Assembly (NCBI GenBank): GCA_009777575.1
Contig: WRLO01000008.1
Coordinates: 1 to 64,000, forward strand
Reading direction: 5' to 3'
From: Candidatus Cloacimonadota bacterium
GTDB lineage: Bacteria > Cloacimonadota > Cloacimonadia > Cloacimonadales > WRIO01
Length of the DNA: 64,000 bases
Position 1 is the first letter of the stretch. Each line of letters opens with the position of its first letter. The position numbers and the translations under genes are program-made. This document shows, in pieces, positions 54,354 to 63,847 of this stretch. A model generated the notes under the pieces. The model worked only from the letters and a program-made list of their open reading frames with translations, was not told the origin of the DNA and did not search any database.

Positions 54354-54965
54354 TTAATCACGCCTTTTATACCTAAACCATACAAACAAAACATTTCCAT
54401 CGTTATAAGGACCTGGAAAGTAAACAGATTCAAGAATTATGTTTTTATAACCCAAACCTCCTAATGGAAGTGCAATAGGGATGGGAATATATAAATATTC
54501 ATATCTTTGAATAATATGAGCAGTGTATCCAAGCGATATATGCCAGTTCAATGTTTCATTATACCATATTTTTTGCCAGATATACCCCGTGTTCAGTTGA
54601 ATTTTGTGATTTGAATCTGTAAATGCTATCGTGAATAAAGAATGTTCGACATTTTTGTCTGTTTCTCGAGAGATAGAAAAACCAGCTCCCAATGGGATTT
54701 CATTATATCTATCTGTCTTATGTTGGTCATAAAGAAGACGATTGTGCCACATATAGAGAGGAAATAAAAAATTGTTGTATGATGAGTGTTTGAATGTTTC
54801 TGAGATATTATTTGTAAATTTTTCCAATATAGACTTATCTACTTCACTAGCAGTAGATATTTTGGGGTAAAATATGAAAATAAATATATATATTTTTATG
54901 CTAAAAAGACTTAGGAATACATTATTAAGGTGGGGGAGAGGTGAGTTTTTATTTTTTATATTCAC
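54354..54965 (-). CDS. pagP: PagP-like lipid A palmitoyltransferase
   Basis: A 203-aa outer-membrane enzyme that moves palmitate from a phospholipid to lipid A. After a hydrophobic signal (IKIYIFIFIFYPKISTASE) the mature protein follows the known PagP closely by memory: LFPLYMWHNRLLYDQHKTDR, YNEIPLGAGFSISRETD, LFTIAFTDSNHKIQLNTGYIW is represented by IAFTDSNHK, then YIPIPIALPLGGLGY and FPGPYNDGNVLFVWFRY. Catalytic His (MWHNR), Asp and Ser (FTDSN) are all there. The start is GTG, overlapping the stop of psd by 4 bp. The first 15 codons contain the 14-bp text CACCTCTCCCCCAC, also found at 60199. PagP is known mainly from Proteobacteria, so transfer is likely. Confidence 0.88.
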   Translation of the reverse strand: MNIKNKNSPLPHLNNVFLSLFSIKIYIFIFIFYPKISTASEVDKSILEKFTNNISETFKHSSYNNFLFPLYMWHNRLLYDQHKTDRYNEIPLGAGFSISRETDKNVEHSLFTIAFTDSNHKIQLNTGYIWQKIWYNETLNWHISLGYTAHIIQRYEYLYIPIPIALPLGGLGYKNIILESVYFPGPYNDGNVLFVWFRYKRRD

Positions 54966-55849
54966 TTAGTTATAACTCCAATTTTGTCACCCATAAAAAT
55001 CTTTGTTTCATAATTATTCTTAGAATTTTCAATTAAATCACTATCAAACATTATGTTATGATTTTTAAAAATCATAACCACTGTTGATCCACCGAACTCA
55101 AAATAACCTTTTTCATCACCTTTCTTTATATATGAATCAGCTCTATAAGTCTGCTTTATTGAACCTACCAAGGTTGCACCGATTTCCATATAGAGAAAAG
55201 AAAAACTATCATCGTGTTTTATTTCACAGATAGTTCGTTTATTTTCAAAAAAGATTTTCGGATTGAAATGGAGCGCTATTGGAGAAACTGAAAAATAATG
55301 CCCATTTATTGTCTTTGTCTCTGATACATATCCATCAATTGGAAAATGAAACCTATGATAATCTGTTGGAGCTAGTCGTATAACTGCTATAGAACATTTC
55401 TGATATATTTGAGTTAATGGTTTGTCAAATATAAGTTTATCTAAATCAAACATGGTGCCTTTAACAGCTACTGCCTCAAAATTTTCATAAACCAGAATCT
55501 TCCCATCAGCAGGTGAAATGATAGAATCAGATGAAGTATCTATATTTCTGGATAAAGATTTCAACTCCCTAGTAAAAAAGTCATTGAAATTATTAAAATC
55601 AGAAAGACTTTTTTTACTCTCATCGATATTTATTGCGTTTTTGTTTATGAAGCACTTAATTAATCCTCTAGAAAGTTTTGTATTCATAAATTTACCATAA
55701 AGATGACTAATAACACAGTTTTTAGTTAATACTTTTAATACACTTTTCCCTAAAAAACTGCTATATAAAAAAAATATCAACCTTGAACCAATGACTTTTT
55801 CTTCAAATAAGTCATCAATATTTCTTTTTTTGTAGTAAAATTTTTTCAT
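54962..55849 (-). CDS. psd: Phosphatidylserine decarboxylase proenzyme
   Basis: Makes phosphatidylethanolamine from phosphatidylserine, using a pyruvoyl group formed by self-cleavage. The 295-aa length is that of the longer (Psd type I) family. FFTRELKSLSRNID, SPADGKILVYEN (Asp of the triad), DYHRFHFPIDG (His residues) and KGYFEFGGSTVVMIF hold the needed residues; the cleavage motif reads GGST in place of the common LGST. It sits just ahead of pagP with a 4-bp overlap, which links phospholipid make-up and lipid A change in one unit. Confidence 0.94.
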   Translation of the reverse strand: MKKFYYKKRNIDDLFEEKVIGSRLIFFLYSSFLGKSVLKVLTKNCVISHLYGKFMNTKLSRGLIKCFINKNAINIDESKKSLSDFNNFNDFFTRELKSLSRNIDTSSDSIISPADGKILVYENFEAVAVKGTMFDLDKLIFDKPLTQIYQKCSIAVIRLAPTDYHRFHFPIDGYVSETKTINGHYFSVSPIALHFNPKIFFENKRTICEIKHDDSFSFLYMEIGATLVGSIKQTYRADSYIKKGDEKGYFEFGGSTVVMIFKNHNIMFDSDLIENSKNNYETKIFMGDKIGVITK

Positions 55850-56125
55850 ATTACACCAATTTTAATTTTAATAATTTTATGTGAACATACAATCTTAACT
55901 ATGCTATAAATGTCAAGCATTATTTTTAACTACATTTTTAACCTAATCCTTAAAACTATTTCTACATAAGGAAATAAAAAAATAATACTAAGAAAATGAG
56001 CAGATACTTACTTATCAAAGAAAATATCACAGGTATCAAATCAGAACCATTATGCATCAATAAGATGAATATTTATCCATAATGGACATTATGTAAACTT
56101 GGGTAAATTTAAAACAGCTGAGCAT
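55850..56125. other. Intergenic region upstream of psd
   Basis: AT-rich DNA that must hold the psd promoter (minus strand). TGTCAAGC at about 55910 is the reverse of a TTGACA-like box. No gene was seen. Confidence 0.35.
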
Positions 56126-56330
56126 TCATATTCTTGGGCAGGTCTGTCTTTCGGCAACAATACCCCACTCCCGAAGTCTATCAACCACTCCGCTTGTTTT
56201 CAATATAGCATTTCTACTTGAATATTTGCTGTTATTTAAATGTATTACGAAACTATGGTATCAAATCTTCTAACTGAATATATATTTTATTCTTTACTTC
56301 ATTGATGAACTCCCGGAAGCTTCTCTTCAT
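56126..56330 (-). pseudogene. Broken gene, related to the small gene at the right edge
   Basis: Two overlapping minus-strand pieces. From ATG 56330 the frame reads MKRSFREFINEVKNK and IYIQLEDLIP, then hits TAG at 56253; in the next frame, from about 56250 to TGA at 56126, it reads FVIHLNNSKYSSRNAILKTS and GVVDRLREWGIVAERQ. The FINEVKNK.YIQLEDLIP text is repeated, in intact form, at 63950-64000. Probably a decayed member of a repeated family; the family is not known to me. Confidence 0.55.
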
Positions 56331-56346
56331 TTTGAAAAAAATAATT

Positions 56347-58983
56347 TTACTTTAATTCCAAGTCATCTAAAAATCTACTCATTATATTATTTTTATCATA
56401 ATTTTTAGCTCTTTCTACTGCTGCATTTCTAAAATAAGTCTGCTCCTCTGGCTTACCTAAATACGCAACCAATCTTTCACACATTTGTTCCTCAGTTTTT
56501 ACGAGATAACCACATTTTCCGTGTTCTATTATGTCTTTTGGTCCTTTGGAGGAGTATGCAATCACAGGAGTTCCACAGCTCAGGCTTTCTAGGACAACAT
56601 TAGCAAAAGTATCAAATTTGGATGGAAACACAAAAACATCAGCAGCTGAATAGATAGCTGGTAGTTTTTCACGATTGACCCAGTCCCTATAGATAACTTC
56701 TGGTAAAAGTTCTTTTAATTCATCAAAGACAGGACCTCTTCCTACTACCACCAAAGCCACATTAGGATGAGTCATTTTTACTTTTCTATAGATATTTGGT
56801 AGCTCCAAGACACCTTTTTCTTTGCTGACTCTCCCAACATAAAGCATTACGAGAGTATCATTGTCCAATCCAAAAATCTCTTTTTTTGTTATTTTCACAG
56901 GGTGAAAAATCTCACTTACCCAATGAGCAGTGAGACACACCTTTTCTTTTGGAAAATTCATTTCTCGACTAATAAGCCATTTTCTTTGGTCATTGTTTAG
57001 GACAAAGAGCCTATCAAAAGCACCATAAAAAGACCTCATAAATCTTCGCAATCGATTTCTATTGTGCTGGTCAAAATTGAGTACTTTCTGGCTAAACATT
57101 ACCCAATCCGTGTGGATATAAAAACTCGCTGGTACTACATAAGCATGCTTTAGATACAAAGCAATCGCACCCATTATACCTTCTGTAGAGCAAAGTATAC
57201 GATCATATTCTCTATCTTGAAAGAGTTTATGGACTTCAAGAAAATTTGGGATACAAATATTTTGATCTGGATAGTTGGGAATAGTAAATTCATAAAGAGG
57301 CTTCACCACTATCAAATGGTCTTCGCTTTCTAGTTTACTACTACACACGAGAACATCTATAGGATAATCATATTTTTTTATTTCCTCAAGCATTGCTTTT
57401 ATTGTAACAGAAACCCCATTTTTATCCCCAAAAGTATCAGTAAGCCAGAGCATTCTTTTAGGAAAGGTATATTTGTTTAATTTTTCAGAAAAGACTTTGA
57501 GAAATGGTCGGGTCATATTCAATACTTTTGCACTTGTAAAGTGAGCTGAGAGGATAAGTAGAGAAGTCAAAAAAGGAAAAGGTAAACCATCAAAAAACTC
57601 ACCTATGTTGAGATTGTTTTTCTTTTTCCCAGATTTTTCAACAAAAGCTCTGATATTTGAGGGTAACTCTATCTTTTCTACTAAGTTTTCGAGATTTGAA
57701 ATCTCAAATTGCTTTGCCCATTTCTTTGAAGAGATTTTTTTTTCAAACCTTTTGAAAAGGAGCTTATTGAGATGTAAGTTTATAGAACATATAGTCTTAT
57801 AATATTCTTCTGAGATAATTTCTTTTTCTGTTTGATATTTTTTTGATATTTTTGTAATGTCTTCAAAAACTGACTTATAGGCTGGTTTTACTATGAGCTT
57901 TTTTAACATTGCAGGTGATTTTCCGAGTAGGCTATTATGAAAAGTCCTGACAAAAGTAGTAGTGATTTTGTGCCTTTGTATTTCAGAAAAAGCATTTGAT
58001 ATTAACAAAGAAAGCGTCTTCTGACTTGTAGTTCCCTTATGAAGCAGTATTCTGAATAAACCAGGGTCTTTAAAATTAAGAGCAACTTGACACACATAAT
58101 CCAAAAAAGTGATAGTAAGTTTTTCAGAGTTTTCGTGAGAACCAAAGGGAAACATATTCCCTTTTTTGATCGCTTCCAGTGTTAAATCTGACAGTTTTTC
58201 CTTCTTTTTTCTATTTTCAAGGTCAGGTATATAAAGATAAGTTCCTGCCAAACCGGCGAAGAACCCAGAATGACTATCCGAGCCACCAGAAAATGATTTT
58301 TTATAAGGGTCTTTACAATATTTTTTAGGATTGATATTGTGTTTTTTAGATAAGTCATCAATGATTTCTGGTGTTGCATTTTCTACCCATTCTTTTACCA
58401 ACATATTTTGCCAAGTATTTCTCTGTCCATTGAGCATTTCAAATCTTTCAAATATCAAGAGCATCTTCTCAAAAAAATCCATACACATCATTTTGTCGGT
58501 GATATAGTGGTAAAGCGGATGCGCCCATATAGTCGGGATATCATTGAGACAGGCATATTCAAGAAAATCATAAATATTCTTTCTAAGTTTATTTAAAATC
58601 TTTTCTTGATCTTTGCTAAAACCATAAGCAATAACATGTAAAGTAAAGTTATATACAGGGAGGATACAGCTAAACTCGGCAGCAACTAAATTATCAATTC
58701 CTTTTTTTTCTAGTTCATAACAGCTCCGCGTATTGTTGTGGTTTGTAATTACGACTAAATCGCATTCATTTTTTATTAGTTCCTCAACTACTCTACTTGT
58801 TGGAATCCAAGTTTCAGGAACCCTTAGAATCCGACCTAAAATCTCACTTGGTTCATCACTATTGCAATCGTGGCAATGAAGGTCGACTTTCAATAAATCA
58901 GACCTTGGATATTTTGAAAGTTGGTCGGATAAAAATTTTTCTAAATCTGTCTTTAACTCATTTTGTAGCAAGCTATTTTTCAT
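56347..58983 (-). CDS. PHP-domain phosphoesterase fused to glycosyltransferase (GT4)
   Basis: An 878-aa fusion. The N-terminal part (about 20-290) is a PHP metal-dependent hydrolase: LKVDLHCHDCNSDEPSEI, VVITNHNNTRSCYE, WAHPLYHY and FSGGSDSHSGFFAG hold the metal ligands. A helical linker (about 290-485) follows. The C-terminal part (about 490-878) is a GT-B glycosyltransferase of family 4: LWLTDTFGDKNGVSVTIKAM, LYVGRVSKEKGVLELP, and FPSKFDTFANVVLESLSCG with the E-x7-E motif. Such a protein may build a glycolipid or polysaccharide and cut a phosphate or phosphodiester in the same route; that link is inferred. It is a lone gene with a weak leader upstream. Confidence 0.88.
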   Translation of the reverse strand: MKNSLLQNELKTDLEKFLSDQLSKYPRSDLLKVDLHCHDCNSDEPSEILGRILRVPETWIPTSRVVEELIKNECDLVVITNHNNTRSCYELEKKGIDNLVAAEFSCILPVYNFTLHVIAYGFSKDQEKILNKLRKNIYDFLEYACLNDIPTIWAHPLYHYITDKMMCMDFFEKMLLIFERFEMLNGQRNTWQNMLVKEWVENATPEIIDDLSKKHNINPKKYCKDPYKKSFSGGSDSHSGFFAGLAGTYLYIPDLENRKKKEKLSDLTLEAIKKGNMFPFGSHENSEKLTITFLDYVCQVALNFKDPGLFRILLHKGTTSQKTLSLLISNAFSEIQRHKITTTFVRTFHNSLLGKSPAMLKKLIVKPAYKSVFEDITKISKKYQTEKEIISEEYYKTICSINLHLNKLLFKRFEKKISSKKWAKQFEISNLENLVEKIELPSNIRAFVEKSGKKKNNLNIGEFFDGLPFPFLTSLLILSAHFTSAKVLNMTRPFLKVFSEKLNKYTFPKRMLWLTDTFGDKNGVSVTIKAMLEEIKKYDYPIDVLVCSSKLESEDHLIVVKPLYEFTIPNYPDQNICIPNFLEVHKLFQDREYDRILCSTEGIMGAIALYLKHAYVVPASFYIHTDWVMFSQKVLNFDQHNRNRLRRFMRSFYGAFDRLFVLNNDQRKWLISREMNFPKEKVCLTAHWVSEIFHPVKITKKEIFGLDNDTLVMLYVGRVSKEKGVLELPNIYRKVKMTHPNVALVVVGRGPVFDELKELLPEVIYRDWVNREKLPAIYSAADVFVFPSKFDTFANVVLESLSCGTPVIAYSSKGPKDIIEHGKCGYLVKTEEQMCERLVAYLGKPEEQTYFRNAAVERAKNYDKNNIMSRFLDDLELK

Positions 58984-59206
58984 TTTTTTTTTTCCTTATG
59001 GGGACTTAGTTGTTTGTTTCGATTTTAAATGTCATAAATAAAAATATAGTAAAAAAGTCAAGAAAGAATTTTTGTCAATATCTTATTTAATCCAAATTGT
59101 CAATTAAAATTTATAATGAACTTTAATCAAACTCTACATTAAGTAGTTGACAAATAGAGTATAAAAAAATATTTGGTTAAGTGTAAATTTGTAAGGAGCG
59201 GAAACA

Positions 59207-62200
59207 ATGCAAGACAAAATCATCATCACAGATATCGGCAGCACCACGACAAAAGCACTTTTATTAAAGAAAATAGGAGATTCTTATAAATTTATTGATT
59301 ATACTACAGCTTACACAACAGTAGAAAAGCCTTATGAGGATGTTAAAATAGGTATTCTCAATGTTATAAAGAAATTAGAATCTGTAACAGCTACAGAACT
59401 TTTAGCTTCAAAAGAGTCATTGAGGTTAAAGGATGATATATCCTATCTGTCTACAAGTAGTGCTGGTGGTGGCTTACAGATATTTGTGATAGGTCTTACG
59501 AGAGCAGATTCTGTAAAATCAGCAAAAAGAGTAGCTTATGGTGTTGGTGGAGTTTTATTAGATGCTTTGTCAATAGAGGATGGAAAAACAAGCTCAGAAA
59601 AACTCCAAATCTTAAATAAAGCTCACCCTGATATAATCCTATTTTGTGGTGGAGTTGATGATGGTGCTTTATATAATATATATCGATTGGCTGAAATCCT
59701 GAAAACAGCAAATATTAAACAAAAATTTACTGACAATCAAAATATCCCACTTGTTTTTGCAGGTAATAAACAAGCTGTCGACTTTATTAAACTCGTTTTT
59801 AGAGACAAATATAACCTGCATATTGTGCCAAATCTTAGACCCAGCATGAATCTCGAAAATCTTGAACCTGCCAAAAATAAAGTTCATGATTTATTTCTCG
59901 AAAATGTCATGGAGCAAGCACCAGGTTATTCTGAAGTCAAAAAGCTCGTTAATGCTGATATATTACCTACACCCTCAGGAGTTTTAAATGCTTTGAAAAT
60001 ATTAAGCAAAAAGTATGATAATATAATAGCTTTTGACATGGGTGGTGCGACTACTGATGTTTATACTTTCATACATGGACAGCATTGTAGGTCGGTAAGT
60101 GCCAATTTTGGTATGAGCTACAGTATAGGAAATATATTAGCTTTATCTGATTTTGAAGAAGATTTTGGAAAATATATTCGTTATATTACTAATTCAACCA
60201 CCTCTCCCCCACACTCAGCAAGATATTTAAGTGGGTTAACAATGACTTTAAATGATTTCATCGAATATATTCAAAATTATATTGGAAATAAGATACTTTA
60301 TCCTGATTTTAACCCCACAAAAGATATAGAGAAATTCATAGAGCATATTATTGCTATCTCTGGGATAAAAATGTCTCTACAACAACATTTTGAAAATAAT
60401 TATAAACTCAGACCAAATAAACCCATTGAGATAATTAGTAATTTCTTACTTAATAAGCAGGTAGATGAGATATATACCTTGCCTTTTGACATGAGAAAAT
60501 CATTTAGAAAAAACGATTTTGAAATGATTATAGGTGCTGGTGGTGTCATCAGTCATGCAAGTAAATCACAGGCTATTTTTATCTTGATTGAGAGCTTTCA
60601 ACCATCTGGATTGGTTGAGCTTTGGCGTGATAAACACTTTATCTTACCACATATAGGAGTGCTTTCTACTGTAGATGATACTATTGCGGAGTCTCTCCTA
60701 TATAACGATTGTTTAGAAAAACTTGCTCTTTATTTCAGACCAAAAGATTTTAGAAAAAATAATGTTTTGAAAATAAAGACTAGTAACCAAGAGTTGACTA
60801 TAAAATCAGATGAATTTCTTGTTTATACGAGTGATACTGTAGAGAATATCTATATTTGTGGTAAATCTTTCAATAAAATGGAAATAGTTTTAGAGGAAAA
60901 TATAACACTAGTGATAGATACAAGACTCACAAAGGACTGTCCAATAAATATTGTTTTGGATAGTTTGAAATTGTATGATTTTTCAAATCAAGACTTGTTT
61001 ATGGAAAGCAGTTATTCGAACCTGACAGAGTCGGAACGGATAAATGCGTTCCCTACAGAAGCGGAACGGATAAATGCGTTCCCTACAGTAGCGGAACGGA
61101 TAAATGCGTTCCCTACAGACCATCTCCTCAAATATTTACTCCCTTTTAAAGGCACTATCAATGTAACGCAGGGTGAAAATGTCGTCCCAGAAACATTACT
61201 CTGGGAAAACAGATTTGACCCACCCAGAATGTATGTCGTTTTGATTTCATCTTTACTCAAAAGAAATTTAACAAAAGAAGAATTACTTGAGGGCATCCAG
61301 ATATCTGAAAAAGAAATAGTCGAAATCGGCACACCTTTGTTTAAATCAGATAAAAAGCGTTATTTTGTTACTTTAGTTCCAGGTGGGCTTGGGATGGCAC
61401 CAGCAATAGCTTTTACACCAGATAAAGAGCTTACAGATGATGAAATAAATAATGGTGAGGTACAAAGACTGCAAGAAAGAATCTCAAAAGGTGAAAATAT
61501 ATATATAAGAAAAGTCGATGATATTGCCTACTCACCTGTCAAAGCTATAGTTGAAAGAATAGACTATATGACAGGAACAGTTTTTCTTTATGAAATTCAA
61601 GATTATATTACCGAACCTGTAGAAATTAATATAGCTAAGGCATTAAATGTAAAACCTGAAGAAATTAAAGGTTTTATGAAAAAAAGCAAAGGTGATTTTG
61701 TTTATGCTGGTGAATTTTTGGCAGAAAAAACATCGCGTCCAGACCAATTGATTACTTCAAGCCTACAGTTTCAAGGAAAACTTTTAATGGAATATTTATC
61801 AACGATGTATAAAAATGTTTTATCGCCCTACACTGGCAATATCATTGATGTCAACACAACCACAGGAATAGTAACAATTTGTTATGATAAAAAGCCCTAT
61901 CAAATCTTTTCAATGTGCTATGGAAAGGTAGAAAGCATTATTGATGAAAATGAGATTAATATCAGAGTAAATGCCAAATTGATTGAGGGTAAAATAGGCT
62001 TTGGTGCTAATGTCGGTGGGAACTTATCTATTTTTATAAGAGATAGTATAAAATCTGGTGATATTGTGTATTCTCAAGGATTTCTTGACTATGACAAATT
62101 AATAAATTTTCAAGAAATAGGTATCAAAGGATTGATTTGTAATACTATATCATACTCTTGCTTAAAGAAATTTCTAAAAAAAGATATAGGTGTAGCCCTT

Positions 62201-62410
62201 ACTGGAAATGAGATATTGCCCTTTTCTATTATGATTTTGAAAGGATTTACGATATGCCCCCCCCATGAAGCTTGCGAGTGGGGAGGGGAGGGGGGGGACA
62301 CAAATCAAGAAATCTCTAATCATAGCGGAAAATATGCCCTATTACAGCCTCAAACACAGATAAGAGCTGGAGCTATTAGACCTAAATTGTATATATTTAA
62401 TGAGGAGTAG
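59207..62410 (+). CDS. MutL-like ASKHA ATPase (glutamate mutase reactivase family), extended
   Basis: A 1067-aa protein. The N-terminal ~480 residues match the MutL family, whose genes sit beside B12-dependent glutamate mutase: IITDIGSTTTKALLLKK (phosphate 1), SSAGGGLQIFVIGLTRADS, FCGGVDDGALYNI, FAGNKQAVDFI, NIIAFDMGGATTDVYTF (phosphate 2) and IIGAGGVISHASKSQAI. The second half, about 590 residues, is additional and has no family that I recognise; part of it (about 640-1067) may be beta-rich. Residues near 605-640 hold ERINAFPT three times, coded by three 30-bp copies of a dispersed DNA repeat. Near residue 1020 a C8 and a G8 tract give PPHEACEWGGEGG. A GGAG site precedes the ATG. Confidence 0.85.
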   Translation: MQDKIIITDIGSTTTKALLLKKIGDSYKFIDYTTAYTTVEKPYEDVKIGILNVIKKLESVTATELLASKESLRLKDDISYLSTSSAGGGLQIFVIGLTRADSVKSAKRVAYGVGGVLLDALSIEDGKTSSEKLQILNKAHPDIILFCGGVDDGALYNIYRLAEILKTANIKQKFTDNQNIPLVFAGNKQAVDFIKLVFRDKYNLHIVPNLRPSMNLENLEPAKNKVHDLFLENVMEQAPGYSEVKKLVNADILPTPSGVLNALKILSKKYDNIIAFDMGGATTDVYTFIHGQHCRSVSANFGMSYSIGNILALSDFEEDFGKYIRYITNSTTSPPHSARYLSGLTMTLNDFIEYIQNYIGNKILYPDFNPTKDIEKFIEHIIAISGIKMSLQQHFENNYKLRPNKPIEIISNFLLNKQVDEIYTLPFDMRKSFRKNDFEMIIGAGGVISHASKSQAIFILIESFQPSGLVELWRDKHFILPHIGVLSTVDDTIAESLLYNDCLEKLALYFRPKDFRKNNVLKIKTSNQELTIKSDEFLVYTSDTVENIYICGKSFNKMEIVLEENITLVIDTRLTKDCPINIVLDSLKLYDFSNQDLFMESSYSNLTESERINAFPTEAERINAFPTVAERINAFPTDHLLKYLLPFKGTINVTQGENVVPETLLWENRFDPPRMYVVLISSLLKRNLTKEELLEGIQISEKEIVEIGTPLFKSDKKRYFVTLVPGGLGMAPAIAFTPDKELTDDEINNGEVQRLQERISKGENIYIRKVDDIAYSPVKAIVERIDYMTGTVFLYEIQDYITEPVEINIAKALNVKPEEIKGFMKKSKGDFVYAGEFLAEKTSRPDQLITSSLQFQGKLLMEYLSTMYKNVLSPYTGNIIDVNTTTGIVTICYDKKPYQIFSMCYGKVESIIDENEINIRVNAKLIEGKIGFGANVGGNLSIFIRDSIKSGDIVYSQGFLDYDKLINFQEIGIKGLICNTISYSCLKKFLKKDIGVALTGNEILPFSIMILKGFTICPPHEACEWGGEGGDTNQEISNHSGKYALLQPQTQIRAGAIRPKLYIFNEE
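61031..61120 (+). repeat. Three in-frame copies of the GGAAC...GTTCC element in a gene
   Basis: Three 30-bp tandem copies (61031, 61061, 61091) of GCGGAACGGATAAATGCGTT plus CCCTACAGnn. Thirty is a multiple of three and no copy carries a stop in this frame, so each adds ten residues including ERINAFPT. The same text is intergenic at 12332-12589 and 17112. Confidence 0.97.
62257..62297 (+). repeat. C8/G8 GC-rich palindrome inside MutL-like gene
   Basis: C8 (62257-62264), then ATGAAGCTTGCGAGT, then GGGGAGGGGAGG and a final G8 (62290-62297). C and G tracts can pair into a strong hairpin. It is coded as PPHEACEWGGEGG. Such runs are rare in this AT-rich window. Confidence 0.8.
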
Positions 62411-62828
62411 CAACGGCTTCCCAGCAGTTAATTGAGCAATATTCAACGACTACGAAGCCGATATTATTAAACACACTTATGTTCCCAGTCTTGTTATTAT
62501 ACCGTTTTTTTGAAAAATATCGTTAAACTCTTCATTTATGAATTCATTATAATTTAACTCAAAAACGAAAGGGATGAGCAGAGGCTCTTTTTTCTTTTTC
62601 TAATATGAAAATTCTTCAGGTGTCTGGAAGAAGTTTTAAGCGACATGGAAAAAGTAATTAAACTTTTTTTGCTCCGTGTAACTGAAATCGCCCCCAAGTC
62701 ACCCATAATATATATAGATAGTAAAAAATAATTAAGATAATCGGAGGAATATCAAGAGAGACAAGATTAAGTAACTGATATTTCCGAGTTGATTAATCCA
62801 TTTAGAATTTAATACATTGAGTATAGAC
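62411..62828. other. Intergenic region between two converging genes
   Basis: About 420 bp with no clear gene. TAACTGATATTTCCGAG near 62774 is repeated near 63764, within the next gene, so part of this region may come from the same ancestral piece. No terminator was clear. Confidence 0.4.
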
Positions 62829-63815
62829 TTAAAAACTATATCCTATAGCTGTAACAGGTCTCCAGATAAATACTGCACCAGAGTCTCCAAATCTACCACC
62901 GACACTCGCCCCTAAACTAAGGCTCAAGCCTGTTTCTCCGGCGATTCTATAACCTACATTTCCTGCAAATGCACCATTATGTATATACTTATCACCTGTT
63001 TTCCAGGTAGTGTATTCACCTATACCACCTACATAAAATCCACCATAACGACCTCGTTGGATATAATTCATATTCAAACCTATCCCAAACCCACTCAATA
63101 AATCATTGTTCTGCGCCCCAGCTGAAGGAAAACGAACTTGAATCTGTGTATTCAGCCTGTTTTTAGTGAATTCCAAACCTGCCTCAGGACCAAATAGTGC
63201 AAAACCAGACGGGTCAGCAGAAATACCAAAGCTAGTCCCTTCTACATCTTTTCCTCGATTTTGTCTCTGATTTGATATGATTTCTACAGAGCCATTTTCA
63301 AAAACTATCACATTCACCTCGGCAGTAGAAATCACCCTAATAGGTCCTTCTAAATGATCCACTCTCCTATATCTGATTTCGGTAGACGATACCTCTAGTA
63401 CAATCGCCTCTATCCGACTTCCATTGTGTAGCACTATAGTGTCAAAAGGGTTGCCCAATGCTATGATTTCACCAAAGTTTTGATTTACTGATGTTGTGGT
63501 TCGCCTTATTGGTATCGGCGCAGGCATGGGCTGAGTAGTCTCCCTTCTCTCTAAATGCCACCTATTAATTGATGGTGAATAACTGATGTTTACGTTTATG
63601 TTAATATTATCATCTTCTGATCTCCAAACTCGTCCACTTTGATTACCCACTCTAATTCCTGAGTTTATATCTAAACGGAAGCCCGAATTTATCTGATATC
63701 GATAACCCATGCCAACATTTATTTCATTACAAATGTATGTGTATGTGATGTTAGAATAACTAACTGATATTTCCGAGCTATAAAAGCTTGATATATATAC
63801 ATCGTAGGTTGGCAT
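62829..63815 (-). CDS. Outer-membrane beta-barrel-like protein, 5' end doubtful
   Basis: A 328-aa protein of alternating strands (FRLDINSGIRVGNQSG, FYVGGIGEYTTWKTG, AGNVGYRIAGETGLSLSL, ending VTAIGYSF with the terminal Phe typical of barrels). In the middle (about 115-180) NPFDTIVLHNGSRIEAIVLE and STAEVNVIVFENGSVEI form a small beta domain of a kind seen in other secreted proteins. There is no signal peptide at the first ATG, which is odd for an outer-membrane protein; the true start may be lost or be mutated upstream. It is followed in the same direction by nothing before the MutL gene end. No function assigned. Confidence 0.6.
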   Translation of the reverse strand: MPTYDVYISSFYSSEISVSYSNITYTYICNEINVGMGYRYQINSGFRLDINSGIRVGNQSGRVWRSEDDNININVNISYSPSINRWHLERRETTQPMPAPIPIRRTTTSVNQNFGEIIALGNPFDTIVLHNGSRIEAIVLEVSSTEIRYRRVDHLEGPIRVISTAEVNVIVFENGSVEIISNQRQNRGKDVEGTSFGISADPSGFALFGPEAGLEFTKNRLNTQIQVRFPSAGAQNNDLLSGFGIGLNMNYIQRGRYGGFYVGGIGEYTTWKTGDKYIHNGAFAGNVGYRIAGETGLSLSLGASVGGRFGDSGAVFIWRPVTAIGYSF

Positions 63816-63847
63816 ATAAAACAGATATATACTGTTATATCAATGTA

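Noticed and set aside
61012-61332. Minus-strand frame with repeated GNAFIRS
   Set aside because: It is the reverse reading of the in-frame palindromes in the MutL-like gene, which has far better support.
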